The notes beneath the pieces were generated by a model. It was not told the DNA's origin, did not search any database, and saw only the letters and a program-made list of their open reading frames with translations. A stretch of DNA of 64,000 nucleotides from Kiritimatiellota bacterium (lineage in GTDB: Bacteria > Verrucomicrobiota > Lentisphaeria > Oligosphaerales > JAADHN01), in the NCBI GenBank assembly GCA_013151865.1, contig JAADHN010000167.1, positions 1 through 64,000 on the forward strand. The letters run 5' to 3'. The number at the start of each line of letters is the position of its first letter. The stretch's first letter is position 1. Position numbers and translations under genes: made by a program. This document shows positions 17,701 to 26,319 of this stretch, piece by piece.

Positions 17701-18561
17701 TCAGGCAAGACCGTGCACGTCTCGCTTCGCGGCCCCCACCGCACAGGCCGCACCGTTCGGACGCCCCGCTTCGGCAGTGTCGAGGTGCGTGATGGTCGGC
17801 TCGGGACCGCACAGGGGGCACCGGGGGTTTCGCCGAACGCGCACGGTCCGGAACCCCATTCGCAACACATCACACACCAACAAGCGGTTCGTCAGCAGGT
17901 CGCCTGCCCCGATCAAGGCCTTCAACGCTTCCGCGGCCTGGATCACGCCCAGCAACCCAGCCACGGCCCCCAGGACACCCGCTTCGGAACAGGTCGGCAC
18001 CGCCCCGACCGGCGGGGGCTCGTGGAAAACACACCGGTAGCAGGCGGTCTCCCCGGGGAAGACCGTCAACGCTTGTCCCTCAAACCGCAGGATCCCGGCA
18101 TGGCAATACGGTTTTCCCCCGAAATGGCAGGCGTCCGCGATCAGAAACTTCGAGGCGAAGCTGTCCGTTCCGTCCAAAACGAAATCGTACCCCTCCAGTA
18201 TGCCCGCCGCATTGTCGGGACGGAGCCGGTCGGGGTAGGTCACCACCTGCACATCCGGATTCAGTTCCCGGAGCTTCTCCGCAGCGGACTCCACCTTCGG
18301 ACGGCCCACGTCGGGCGTAAAATGCAGGACCTGCCGCTGCAGGTTGCTCAGGTCCACCTCGTCCGCATCCATCAGACCCAATGTTCCGACCCCGGCCGCC
18401 GCCAGATAGAGCGCCGCCGGCGCCCCCAAACCGCCCACCCCCACAACCAGGACCCGGGAACGCAACAGCTTCTTCTGTCCCGCCCCGCCGATGCCGGGCA
18501 GAAGGATCTGCCGCGAGTACCGCTCGATCATCTCATTGCTCAAAACCAATGGCGCAGTCAT
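17701..18561 (-). CDS. hcyF: E1-like (ThiF/MoeB) sulfur-carrier adenylyltransferase (HcyF-like)
   Basis: A 286-residue ThiF/MoeB-family enzyme. ATG at 18561 lies one base after the hcyS stop, and its ribosome site AGAGGAGG is inside the last codons of hcyS, so translation is probably coupled. Motifs: MIERYSRQILLPGIG at the start, nucleotide-binding GVGGLG (41-46), DADEVDLSNLQRQ with the adenylation residues, DGTDSFASKFL, GVLGAVAGLLG, the conserved Cys191 in VPTCSEAG, and two zinc pairs (Cys174/177 in CYRC, Cys248/251 in CPLC). It would adenylate the C-terminal Gly of HcyS with ATP, so that sulfide can form the thiocarboxylate. About 35 residues beyond the last zinc pair are of unclear value. 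No rhodanese domain is attached. Confidence 0.87.
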   Translation of the reverse strand: MTAPLVLSNEMIERYSRQILLPGIGGAGQKKLLRSRVLVVGVGGLGAPAALYLAAAGVGTLGLMDADEVDLSNLQRQVLHFTPDVGRPKVESAAEKLRELNPDVQVVTYPDRLRPDNAAGILEGYDFVLDGTDSFASKFLIADACHFGGKPYCHAGILRFEGQALTVFPGETACYRCVFHEPPPVGAVPTCSEAGVLGAVAGLLGVIQAAEALKALIGAGDLLTNRLLVCDVLRMGFRTVRVRRNPRCPLCGPEPTITHLDTAEAGRPNGAACAVGAAKRDVHGLA

Positions 18562-18562
18562 G

Positions 18563-18859
18563 TCAAAACGACGCCTCCTCTGCATCATGCCACTCTTTCG
18601 ACTCCGGACGCCGGCGGAGGGCGACGGCGCTCCCAAGATCGCCCGCCGTTCGATCCGCACCGCCGCCCATCAGGTAGATGAACTCGACCCGGTCCCCTTC
18701 CTGGAGTTTGCGCTCCCGAAATTCGATCCGAAAGAGGATGTGGTCGTTCAACTCGACCGAGACCATCTCGGGCCGTTCGACTTCTTCACTCTCCAGCAAG
18801 TCTTGGACGGTCAAACCGTCTGGCTTCTCTTTAACAATCCCGTTGATTTGGATTTGCAT
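18563..18859 (-). CDS. hcyS: Ubiquitin-fold sulfur carrier with C-terminal tail (HcyS-like)
   Basis: A 98-residue protein with a ThiS/MoaD beta-grasp fold in residues 1-67: MQIQINGIVKEKP, LTVQDLLE, VSVELNDHILFR, LQEGDRVEFIYLMGGG. The functional glycines of such carriers lie at the very C-terminus, but here GGG (65-67) is followed by 31 more residues (ADRTAGDLGSAVALRRRP...EEASF). Carriers with anything after Gly-Gly need a protease first, and a JAMM protease is in the operon. In the Wolinella homocysteine pathway the carrier is likewise made with an extension removed by HcyD, as I recall a single residue; this tail is far longer. The tail codons also contain the ribosome site of hcyF. Starts 73 bases after metY. 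Confidence 0.85.
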   Translation of the reverse strand: MQIQINGIVKEKPDGLTVQDLLESEEVERPEMVSVELNDHILFRIEFRERKLQEGDRVEFIYLMGGGADRTAGDLGSAVALRRRPESKEWHDAEEASF

Positions 18860-18932
18860 TTCTGTCTCTCTCCCGGATACCTGAAAGGTTGAGAACTGTC
18901 CCGGCGAAGCGGACGAAACCGCTGCCCGCCGC

Positions 18933-20186
18933 TCAGAGCACTTCGAGCGCCTGCTCGAAGTCGGACTTCAAATCTTCGAACGCCTCGATTCCGACGGACA
19001 CCCTCACCAAGTCTTCGGAAACCCCCATCGCTTCGGCTCGCTCGGGGGACGCCTCCCGACAAAAAGTGGACGCGGGATGAATCACCAACGTCCGGACGTC
19101 GCCCAGATTGGCCAAACGTTTGGCGAGTCGCAACCGATTCATGAAGCGAAAACAACGCTCCTGCGACCCCAGGCGCAACGTGAGCAATCCACCGTAACGG
19201 TCGCCAAATTGGCGTCGCGCGGTCTCATGGTCCGGATGCGTGCCCAGGCCGGGGTACCGCACTTCCGCAACCTTTGGGTGAGCCGACAGGGTCTGGGCCA
19301 GGGCAAGCGCGTTGCGACAGTGCTGGTCCATGCGGAGTGCAAGCGTTTCGAGACCCAACGTGAAAAGAAAAGCATGAAACGGCGCAAGACACCCTCCAAA
19401 ATGCTGCTGAATCCGCAGCCGCAGAAATGCCGCGAACGCCAGCCGACGATAGCGCTCCAGAAACTCGGGAGGGATTTCCACACGGCCGGCAGTCCAGTCG
19501 TACACTCCCGTGTCCACCACGATCCCCCCCAGCCCCGCGCCGTGCCCGCCCACGTACTTGGTTAAAGAATGAATCACCAGGCTCGCACCCAACTCGCCGG
19601 GACGTATCAAAGCGGGCGTCGCGGCCGTGGCATCCACCGCGAGCGGAACGCCGTGCACGGCCGCCAACTCGGCAAGCGCCCCAATGTCCGGCACATCCAG
19701 TTTAGGGTTCCCGATCGCTTCCACGAAAAGCAGACGCGTCCGGTCGGTGATGGCACGACGCCACCGATCCGGGTCCGTGGGCTCGACAAAACGGGTTCGA
19801 ACGCCATACCGGCCAAAGAGTTCCTCCAGAAGCACGAACGTCCCGCCGAAGAGGCTGGTGCCGGCAACAATCTCGTCGCCCGGGGCCGCCACGGCCAAAA
19901 CGATCGCCGCGATCGCCGCCATCCCCGAGGCGGTCGTCACGCTTGCCACAGAATGCTCGATTTCCGCAAAGTGGCGCTCGAACAGCTCGATCGTCGGGTT
20001 CTGAATTCGGGCGTACACGTAGCCGGGACGTTCCCCGGAAAACGCGGCAGCCAATTCTTCCGAAGAATCGTAACCGAACGAAACACTCAGGTTCACCGGA
20101 AGCGCCGTGCCGCCGGCGGCGGGGTCGTACGGCACGACCGGGTGAACCAATTCGGTGGCCAAAGACCATTTTCGGACCGCCTGCAT
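18933..20186 (-). CDS. metY: O-acetylhomoserine sulfhydrylase-type PLP enzyme (MetY)
   Basis: A 417-residue Cys/Met-metabolism PLP enzyme, first gene of the operon, with AAGGAG eight bases before ATG. Fold marks: YARIQNPTIELFER, TASGMAAIAA, the SHSLTK-type strand VIHSLTKYVGGHG with PLP Lys210, and the C-terminal HPASTFCREASPE and VRVSVGIE. The SLTK-GGHG phrase and the substrate loop fit O-acetyl/succinyl-homoserine sulfhydrylases better than cystathionine lyases, and the setting (HcyS, HcyF, HcyD, Sir) points to use of a protein thiocarboxylate rather than free sulfide to make homocysteine. No homoserine acyltransferase or methionine synthase is in the window. Transcribed from a good promoter about 155 bases upstream. 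Confidence 0.85.
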   Translation of the reverse strand: MQAVRKWSLATELVHPVVPYDPAAGGTALPVNLSVSFGYDSSEELAAAFSGERPGYVYARIQNPTIELFERHFAEIEHSVASVTTASGMAAIAAIVLAVAAPGDEIVAGTSLFGGTFVLLEELFGRYGVRTRFVEPTDPDRWRRAITDRTRLLFVEAIGNPKLDVPDIGALAELAAVHGVPLAVDATAATPALIRPGELGASLVIHSLTKYVGGHGAGLGGIVVDTGVYDWTAGRVEIPPEFLERYRRLAFAAFLRLRIQQHFGGCLAPFHAFLFTLGLETLALRMDQHCRNALALAQTLSAHPKVAEVRYPGLGTHPDHETARRQFGDRYGGLLTLRLGSQERCFRFMNRLRLAKRLANLGDVRTLVIHPASTFCREASPERAEAMGVSEDLVRVSVGIEAFEDLKSDFEQALEVL

Positions 20187-20343
20187 CGGAGGTCTCCTTT
20201 CTTGACGACAGGCCCTTCTGCATCCCGCCGATTCGCAGCGGCATCACTCGTTCCGCCCGACCGGCAGCAACAAGGACTTCACCGGAGTCCGGCGCGCGCC
20301 TTTATCGGCCGAGGCCGGATTATTCATAATACCAGATCATTTT

Positions 20344-20376
20344 TGTATAGTTTAGCAAGCCTCCGAGGTTTGTCAA
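20344..20376 (-). promoter_or_regulatory. Sigma-70 promoter of the metY sulfur operon
   Basis: On the minus strand TTGACA (20376-20371) is followed after 16 bases by TAAACT (20354-20349) and then TATACA. This is one of the few AT-rich islands in the window. A perfect small inverted repeat ATTAT-TC-ATAAT lies at 20319-20331, just after the expected start site, where an operator could be. The leader to metY is about 150 bases with GC-rich stems; no known riboswitch was recognised. The divergent plus-strand gene starts at 20608. Confidence 0.6.
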
Positions 20377-20607
20377 GCCAGCCGAATCAAAAAAAAGGAA
20401 ACGGATCTGCAATTGGAATCGGCTGGACTTTCTAATGTCCAGGCGGCAATTTACGGCGTACCGCGGCATTGTCCGCCGCCGAAAAGAGCGGGAACGCGCA
20501 CTGCATCAGGAGCAAACGTGGAACGAACCGACCAGCGACACTTCGTTTTCGGTTTGCGGTCCGGGAAGAAGTTTCCCGCCGGACTTCCGTCGGCAACTTC
20601 TCGAAAC

Positions 20608-23600
20608 ATGTTGCCCCGTCTACTCCTGTCGGCCTTGTGGACATTGGTTCCGGCGTTCGGGGGCGAGGGACGCGGGGGGCTTGTTCCAAACGGAGATTTC
20701 GAGCGCGGTCTCGACGGTTGGCGTCTCACCGGGCAGTCAGTATTTGCCGCCCTTGACCGTCCTCCCGGGGCGCATGGCGCCTGCCTCCGCTTGGCGCCTC
20801 GGAGCGGTTTGGTAGGCGTCGAACTCGAACACTTGCTGCGGGATGGCGTCGAGGTCGACTTGCTCGACACCTGGGAACTCAGCGTCCGGATTCGCACCGG
20901 CCGCATCACTGGCGGCGCGTTCAACGCTCTGCTTTACTGTTATGGGCCGGACGGACGGTACGTCGCGATGAAGTCGTTCTACACTGCGGGCGCGCCGCAC
21001 GCCGGCGCGGATTGGCAATCAGTACGTCTGGTCTTCGGGCCGGACGGTGACTGGTCCCCCCCGGCGGAGACCGCCCAAATCAAGATTCGTTTCTCCTTCT
21101 GGTCCGAAGACGGCCGATGCAACGGCGCCGCGTGGGTGGACGACGTCCGCCTGATCCGGCGGGCCGGGTCCGAACTCGACCGCCGTTCGACCGGTCCCCA
21201 CCATCAGCCCGACAGCGTGGCGGTCTGGGATGACCCCGCCGTATGTGGCGCGCCGGTCGCGGGACTCGAGTTTTTTGCGGAATTCGCACGAAAACAGGGC
21301 TTGGCCGCAATCAAGCTTTCGACCCGTGAACTGTGCGACCCGGAGATCCTCACCCCCGCCCGCTTCACCTTGCTGATTCTCCCGTATGGTCCCGCCTTCC
21401 CGGCCCGGGGCAAAACGGCCCTGCTCCGCTATCTCCGTCGCGGGGGCGACCTGATCGCCGTCGGCGGTGCGGCGTTCGAAACACCACTGATCGAGGTGGA
21501 CGGACGTTGGGGGACGCCGGCGGATTTTCTCGCCCCGGAAATCGCTGCAAAGATTGCGGACTTCGAGCGTGGGCTGCCGGCCGGACTTCTGCGCGACCAC
21601 CGGGTCGAAGGCGCATCGGGCAGCGCCCGGCACATCGAGCCGGGAGCAAATGGCAGCCGCGGCGCGCTCCAATACATGTCGCCCGACACGGCGACCTTCG
21701 AGTACGTGGGCCTGCCGGTGACCGCCCCGTCCCCTGTCGACACGGCGCTGGTATTCGATGCCGGCGGCATCGGGGAGCGCCCCTGGCTCTGCGTCGAAGC
21801 CCAGGAACGAAACGGCTCGCGATGGAAGGCTGTCGTTCGCCTTTCGACGACCTCGAAGTGGGAGCGTTTCGTTTTGCACGCGAGCGACTTCTTCGCGTAC
21901 GCCGCCTCCCCGAAAGACCGCGGGGCTCGATTCCGGCCGGAGCGTACCGCACGACTCTATTTCGGCTTGACGCGGAAGATGAACGGCCCGGGAAAGCACG
22001 GCTTCATTCTCGACAACGTGGGCTGGGTACGGTGCCGCTTGGCGGTCGACGACCGGGAACGCCGGAACGGGCTGGCGCCGGTGGGCTTTCTCGAAGCGCT
22101 GTATTTCGGTGGGAAACTGATTGAAGGGGCCAATCTCGGCGGGCCGTGGACCCTGTTCGATCCCAGCGGCTGGGCTCACGAAGCCGACGCGTTCGAGCTG
22201 GTCTATGGGAGGCCGACCGACGACGACCTCGGCCAATTCTTGAGGTTCGAAAGCCTGCAGCGGTTTCGCGCGCCGGGGGAACGTCCGCGGATCGACGGTC
22301 GGAAGCGAACCGGCCCCCACATTCTTCCGGCCGGTTTCAAACGCCAGCCGCTGCTGCGCGCGTCGGACGTCGAGGCCGGCGCCCTGTTCACGTGGACGCG
22401 ATGGCCTTTCCGGGGCGCCACGTGTGCATTCTTGGGGGGCGAGTCGCCGGAACTCACGCAGGGCGTCCTACGGCGTCTTGGTCCCGCCTTGTTCGACATC
22501 GTGACTCGCGGCCCCGCCATCGCCGGGGTCCGCCCTGTTTTTGGCGTCGAGGACGACCAGTGCACGATGGCCGGACGGATCACGGTGCTCAACAACGCAG
22601 GACGCTCGGCCTCGGTCCATGTGCGTTGCAGCCGGCGCGACGCAGACGGGAAGCGGACAGTGGGGACATCGCGGCTCACCGTGGCCCCCGAGGGGGTCGG
22701 CGCTGTGGATGTGTCCCTGGGCCTGTCCGGGCCGCCGGGCAGCCCGTATCGCTTCGATGCTGCCGTGGAAGGCGAGAACGCCCGGAAAGGTTCGGTGCAG
22801 AGTTCCGTCGACCCCGGCCGGACATTCCGAGATCTGGCCGACTGGTTCGTCGGCCGCCAGCGCGACGACGGCAAGTTTTCCGGCATCTCCTTCATCGACA
22901 GTCGTGCCGCGCGAGGCCTTTTCGCCGCTTTCGAGCTGTTCCACCGCGAAACGTACCGCCGCGCCGCGCTGCGCTGGGTGGACGCCATGGTTGAAGCACA
23001 GCGCGGAGACGGCGGATACCGCATGGGATATGCCGATGCTCAGGGGGTCTGCTACGTGGCGGACGGCGGAGAAATCGCCCTGGGAGTAGTTCGCGCCCTG
23101 CGCTATGCGGACACGGCTCGGCGCAAACGCTATCGGCTGTCGCTCGAGGCCTATATGCGCTTTCGGGAAAGCTTTCGCAACGACACGGGCGATATCGGGG
23201 TGGGATGGTGCCTTCGTGATTACATCGCAAACAAACCATTCGACCGACTCACCCGTGAAATGAGGGGCCGCCCGTTCACCCTCGGCTGCACGCTGGGCGC
23301 CGCCGCGGCGGTGTCCGCGTTGGACGAAAAGTATGCACGGCAGACCGTCAGAGACGCCCGGCGATTCATGGCCGGCCAACGACTCACGCCGGGCGTCTTC
23401 GCCGAAGCCCTGATGTGGACGCGCCATTTCACGGACAATCCTGCTTTACGCCGCGAAATCGAGGCTCGTCTTCGCCAATCCCTGCTCGAGTTCACCAAAG
23501 ACGACGCGCGCCCCTGGTGGACCGGCAGCGGCGGGCGGCACGTCGTGACTTTGGCGGTACTCGCATACGTCCGGAAAATCGCGGGACGGGATCCGCACCT

Positions 23601-23811
23601 GCTCGCCGCACTGAAACGCGTGGAGTGGGCGTTGTGCGCCGCAGCGTCGCCTTACGCCCTGATGCGCGTGGCCCGACGCAACACGCTCGAGCACGACGAT
23701 TGGATCTACCTCTGCTACAGCCTCGTCAGCCTGCCCGAGTTGCTTGAGGCGGGGATCACGCTCCGTCCGCTCGGCACGGCCACGGGCAACCGCGGGGCCG
23801 TCCCCCCCTGA
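20608..23811 (+). CDS. Large secreted protein: CBM-like N-terminus, GATase-like middle, alpha/alpha toroid end
   Basis: A 1067-residue protein. ATG at 20608 is chosen because a signal peptide follows (LPRLLLSALWTLVPAFGGEG); there is no clear ribosome site. Residues about 25-190 look like a CBM4/9-type jelly roll (LVPNGDFERGLDGWRLTG and AAWVDDVRLIRR). A GATase-like domain follows (FTLLILPYGPAFP, LRYLRRGGDLIAVGG) as in some beta-galactosidase families, then a second jelly roll. From about 800 a helical toroid is suggested by FRDLADWFVGRQRDDGKF, YRRAALRWVDAMVEAQRGDGGYRMGY and repeats of Gly/Asp turns, as in terpene-cyclase-like or lyase folds. I cannot name a catalytic family. Likely acts on, or binds, an extracellular glycan. 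Confidence 0.55.
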   Translation: MLPRLLLSALWTLVPAFGGEGRGGLVPNGDFERGLDGWRLTGQSVFAALDRPPGAHGACLRLAPRSGLVGVELEHLLRDGVEVDLLDTWELSVRIRTGRITGGAFNALLYCYGPDGRYVAMKSFYTAGAPHAGADWQSVRLVFGPDGDWSPPAETAQIKIRFSFWSEDGRCNGAAWVDDVRLIRRAGSELDRRSTGPHHQPDSVAVWDDPAVCGAPVAGLEFFAEFARKQGLAAIKLSTRELCDPEILTPARFTLLILPYGPAFPARGKTALLRYLRRGGDLIAVGGAAFETPLIEVDGRWGTPADFLAPEIAAKIADFERGLPAGLLRDHRVEGASGSARHIEPGANGSRGALQYMSPDTATFEYVGLPVTAPSPVDTALVFDAGGIGERPWLCVEAQERNGSRWKAVVRLSTTSKWERFVLHASDFFAYAASPKDRGARFRPERTARLYFGLTRKMNGPGKHGFILDNVGWVRCRLAVDDRERRNGLAPVGFLEALYFGGKLIEGANLGGPWTLFDPSGWAHEADAFELVYGRPTDDDLGQFLRFESLQRFRAPGERPRIDGRKRTGPHILPAGFKRQPLLRASDVEAGALFTWTRWPFRGATCAFLGGESPELTQGVLRRLGPALFDIVTRGPAIAGVRPVFGVEDDQCTMAGRITVLNNAGRSASVHVRCSRRDADGKRTVGTSRLTVAPEGVGAVDVSLGLSGPPGSPYRFDAAVEGENARKGSVQSSVDPGRTFRDLADWFVGRQRDDGKFSGISFIDSRAARGLFAAFELFHRETYRRAALRWVDAMVEAQRGDGGYRMGYADAQGVCYVADGGEIALGVVRALRYADTARRKRYRLSLEAYMRFRESFRNDTGDIGVGWCLRDYIANKPFDRLTREMRGRPFTLGCTLGAAAAVSALDEKYARQTVRDARRFMAGQRLTPGVFAEALMWTRHFTDNPALRREIEARLRQSLLEFTKDDARPWWTGSGGRHVVTLAVLAYVRKIAGRDPHLLAALKRVEWALCAAASPYALMRVARRNTLEHDDWIYLCYSLVSLPELLEAGITLRPLGTATGNRGAVPP

Positions 23812-24236
23812 CTCGCGCCGAACAAGGGCGTTACCCGGGTGGCCGTTGTGCACGACGCCGACCCCAGACGGTCTCCAGGGCTGTTTTTCTCCTGATGCCA
23901 GCGCTTCCAGGGCGGCGGCGTGGAGCAATTCGGGCCGCATTGCCGCTCGGCCGGGGATCGCCCGAACCGGAGCGCGGCCACGCACCATTTGTGGACGGGC
24001 TCAATTCATTTCCCGCGTCCTCGCAGACGAGTATGAAGCAATCCCGGCGCGGTCTCCGGACAGTATGGCGGAATGGCCCCTGGCGGGGTATGGTGATTTC
24101 AGATTCTGGCCCGCATGTCGTGCTTGTTCTTTGGCGGTTTCACGAACGCGTGACCCGCAGGCGGACCCCAGGTTCGGCAACATCGTCGTTTGGACATTCG
24201 CCGGCGAATTGTGTGTAAGACCGGGAGGACCGTACC
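23812..24236. other. Gap with a hairpin-element end block
   Basis: No gene recognised in 425 bases. At 23980-24006 the plus strand reads CACGCACCATTTGTGGACGG then GCTCAA, a close match to the end block of the large hairpin element (copies at 37, 43 and 57 kb), in the same orientation as the next gene. The rest of the element is not evident here. Confidence 0.4.
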
Positions 24237-24854
24237 ATGAGGCCCAGAATCAAGTGGTTTGGCCATGCAAGTTTTCTCATCGACACCGGGACCGTCGCCG
24301 TGGCTGTCGACCCATGGAAGGTGCCGGCCGACGCGGGACCTGTTTCGCTCATCCTTGTTTCGCATTCGCATTTCGACCACTACTCGGCGGAAGATGTGCG
24401 AGCGTTGAGCAATCCCGAAACCGTGGTGTGCGGCCCCCCGGACGTCCCCGGCGCGGTCTGCCTTCCCCCGGGGGCAACCCGCCTCTTCGACACTATAACC
24501 ATTACGGGTGTGGCGGCCTACAATATCGGCAAAAACTTTCACCCCAGAGCCAACCACTGGCTTGGTTTTGTGCTTGAACTTGGCGGGAAACGCGTGTACT
24601 ATGCGGGCGACACCGACCGTGTCCCCGAGATGCGGCAGCTTGAGGCGATCGATGTTGCGCTCCTCCCGGTCGGTGGAACATATACCATGGATGCGGGCGA
24701 AGCAGCCTGCGCCGCCGGAGAGATCGGCTGCCGTCTGTCAGTGCCGTGCCACTGGGGCGATATTGTGGGAGCCAGGGGCGACGCCGAGCGTTTCAGGGAA
24801 CTCTGCCGTACCGAGGTGCGCGTCCTCGAACCGGGGGAAGCCCTCGATATCTAA
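24237..24854 (+). CDS. Metallo-beta-lactamase-fold hydrolase (UPF0173/RomA-like)
   Basis: A 205-residue single-domain MBL protein, ATG preceded by GGGAGGA. It opens with IKWFGHASFLIDTG, typical of the UPF0173/UlaG-like branch, and has the metal site SHSHFDHYS (HxHxDH), a later YYAGDTDRVPEM with the bridging Asp, and a terminal His in SVPCHWGDIVG. Members bind two divalent metals and hydrolyse phosphate esters or lactones; some act in sugar or cofactor turnover. The substrate here is unknown. The gene stands alone, with gaps of over 400 bases on both sides. Confidence 0.85.
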   Translation: MRPRIKWFGHASFLIDTGTVAVAVDPWKVPADAGPVSLILVSHSHFDHYSAEDVRALSNPETVVCGPPDVPGAVCLPPGATRLFDTITITGVAAYNIGKNFHPRANHWLGFVLELGGKRVYYAGDTDRVPEMRQLEAIDVALLPVGGTYTMDAGEAACAAGEIGCRLSVPCHWGDIVGARGDAERFRELCRTEVRVLEPGEALDI

Positions 24855-25512
24855 GACCGAGGGGAGCAAAGTTCCCGTTCGCCGGTGGATCGAGCGCCGG
24901 CCGCAAAAGGGAACACCGCCGCACCATGTTCTCTGCCCGAAAGTCACACCAGCTCAGTCAGAGAGCGTTCCGTCGCCGGACCGCACTCCGGGGCGGCGCG
25001 CTTCTTGTCTTTCCGCTCTTGGCCGACGAAGGGGCCGCTGATCGCACTCGCCCGGCGGCGCCGGGTTGGCTGAAGCGACCCGAGGGCGCTTCGAATGCTT
25101 CCTCGGAATCGACCATATCGAAGCCGCGGCGCCCTGCGACCTTCGTCGGCCGTTTGTCGAATTCGCGACCCAGGTTGCCGACATTCCGGCGCCTCCCGCG
25201 ACGTGGGCACGTCGGAAACTGCTGCCTTGCACTCCTGGACGTTCGCACCCCATTGGCCCACGCCGAGGCCGCCGCAACCGCCGCGCAGGATCCGCCGGCG
25301 CGTCATCCCCTTGATTCGGACGATGGGCGGAGACTGGCGAGCCGTTCACTTCGCAAACTCCATCTCCCTGATCACCCCCGGAGCAGTCTCATGGTCCGGA
25401 TCGTGCAAGACTGATATTCGTAATTAGTTGATGGACAAACGAAAACGTCCAATCAACGACAAGATTGTATGCAGCACCCCGAGAACCGGAGCAAAGAGAA
25501 GGAGACAGAACC
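24855..25512. other. Long gap, possible broken minus-strand gene start
   Basis: No intact gene in 658 bases. On the minus strand from 25306 the frame begins MTRRRILRGGCGGLGVGQWG, which resembles a Tat-type (RR) leader of Gfo/Idh/MocA proteins, but the sense is lost within about 30 codons. Pieces in the other two minus frames between 25250 and 24960 look vaguely protein-like (REFDKRPTKVAGRRGFDMVD). It may be a decayed dehydrogenase start, or GC-rich chance. A run of AT-rich bases near 25410-25470 could hold the promoter of the next gene. Confidence 0.25.
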
Positions 25513-26319
25513 ATGCCCGAGAACGAAGTCCCCGAGCCCCGGGAAGAGCAAAGCGCCCCCGGCGTCCCCGACCCGGAAGCCAGTGCGCCAGCGGCGACGG
25601 AAGCCGAGGCCCAAAGCGAGGAGGCCGTTCCGCAACCGGAGGCACCCCCCTCGACACCCCAACCCCCTGCACGGCGGGCGTACGGCCCGAAGGAGAAGGC
25701 CCTGATAGCCGTCCTGATGCTGGCGATCGTCGCCGGCGTCTACATCACGGTCCGCAACCTGCGGCGGCAGTACCTGGAAGCCAAAGCCCAGACCGAGGCC
25801 GCCAACGACATGACCACACCACTGGCCTACGACATTGCGCCCGCTCCCGAACCGGTTGGGTCTCCGGACGCCAAGGTCAAGATCGTCGCGAGCATGGGCC
25901 ACTGCATCGCCCCGGCGATGAAAGAAATCGCCAAAATGGTTTCGGCGTGGCCGGACAAAGTCCGCGCTGAATTCTACACGCTCGAGTCCCCGGAGGGCCA
26001 GCAGGTGGTGCAGACTCACAACGCCTCCCGCGCCTGTGTCATTATCAACGATAAACTCGAGTTCACCATCCGGAAAGACGGCAAGGAACAGAGGGTTCGC
26101 CTTGAGGGCCCCCCCGGCGTCGAGTACCAACTCGCCGACATGGTGGAAGCTCTGCGTGCGACTCTCCAGCAAGTCTATGGCGAAGTTCCCAACGACTTCG
26201 ACGAGAGAGCGGCCCCGTTGCTTTCGCTCAAGCTCAAGATCGAACCGACGGGGAAGGACGGCTGCGGCAAGCAGGCCGGATGTGAGGCCCCGCAAAAAGG
26301 CGGCAGCGGCGCCAAATAG
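25513..26319 (+). CDS. Membrane-anchored thioredoxin-fold protein, unknown role
   Basis: A 268-residue protein from ATG at 25513 with AAGGAGA eight bases before it. The first 60 residues are acidic, rich in Pro, Glu and Ala and probably disordered in the cytoplasm. One transmembrane helix follows (ALIAVLMLAIVAGVYITV, about 70-88), then an external domain. Its stretch VKIVASMGHCIAPAMKEIAK...VRAEFYTL...ACVIINDK has the strand-helix-strand order of a thioredoxin fold, but CxxC is replaced by HCIAPA with one Cys, so a classical disulfide exchange is unlikely. The end is rich in Gly, Lys and Cys (DGCGKQAGCE). Similar TlpA-less thioredoxin-like envelope proteins are found in PVC-type bacteria; no function can be named. 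Confidence 0.65.
   Translation: MPENEVPEPREEQSAPGVPDPEASAPAATEAEAQSEEAVPQPEAPPSTPQPPARRAYGPKEKALIAVLMLAIVAGVYITVRNLRRQYLEAKAQTEAANDMTTPLAYDIAPAPEPVGSPDAKVKIVASMGHCIAPAMKEIAKMVSAWPDKVRAEFYTLESPEGQQVVQTHNASRACVIINDKLEFTIRKDGKEQRVRLEGPPGVEYQLADMVEALRATLQQVYGEVPNDFDERAAPLLSLKLKIEPTGKDGCGKQAGCEAPQKGGSGAK

Noticed and set aside
20187-20345. Cobalamin or SAM riboswitch before metY
   Set aside because: One segment recalls a GGTGAA-TCC box, but the rest of the cobalamin core, the B12 box and any SAM-I junction are absent.
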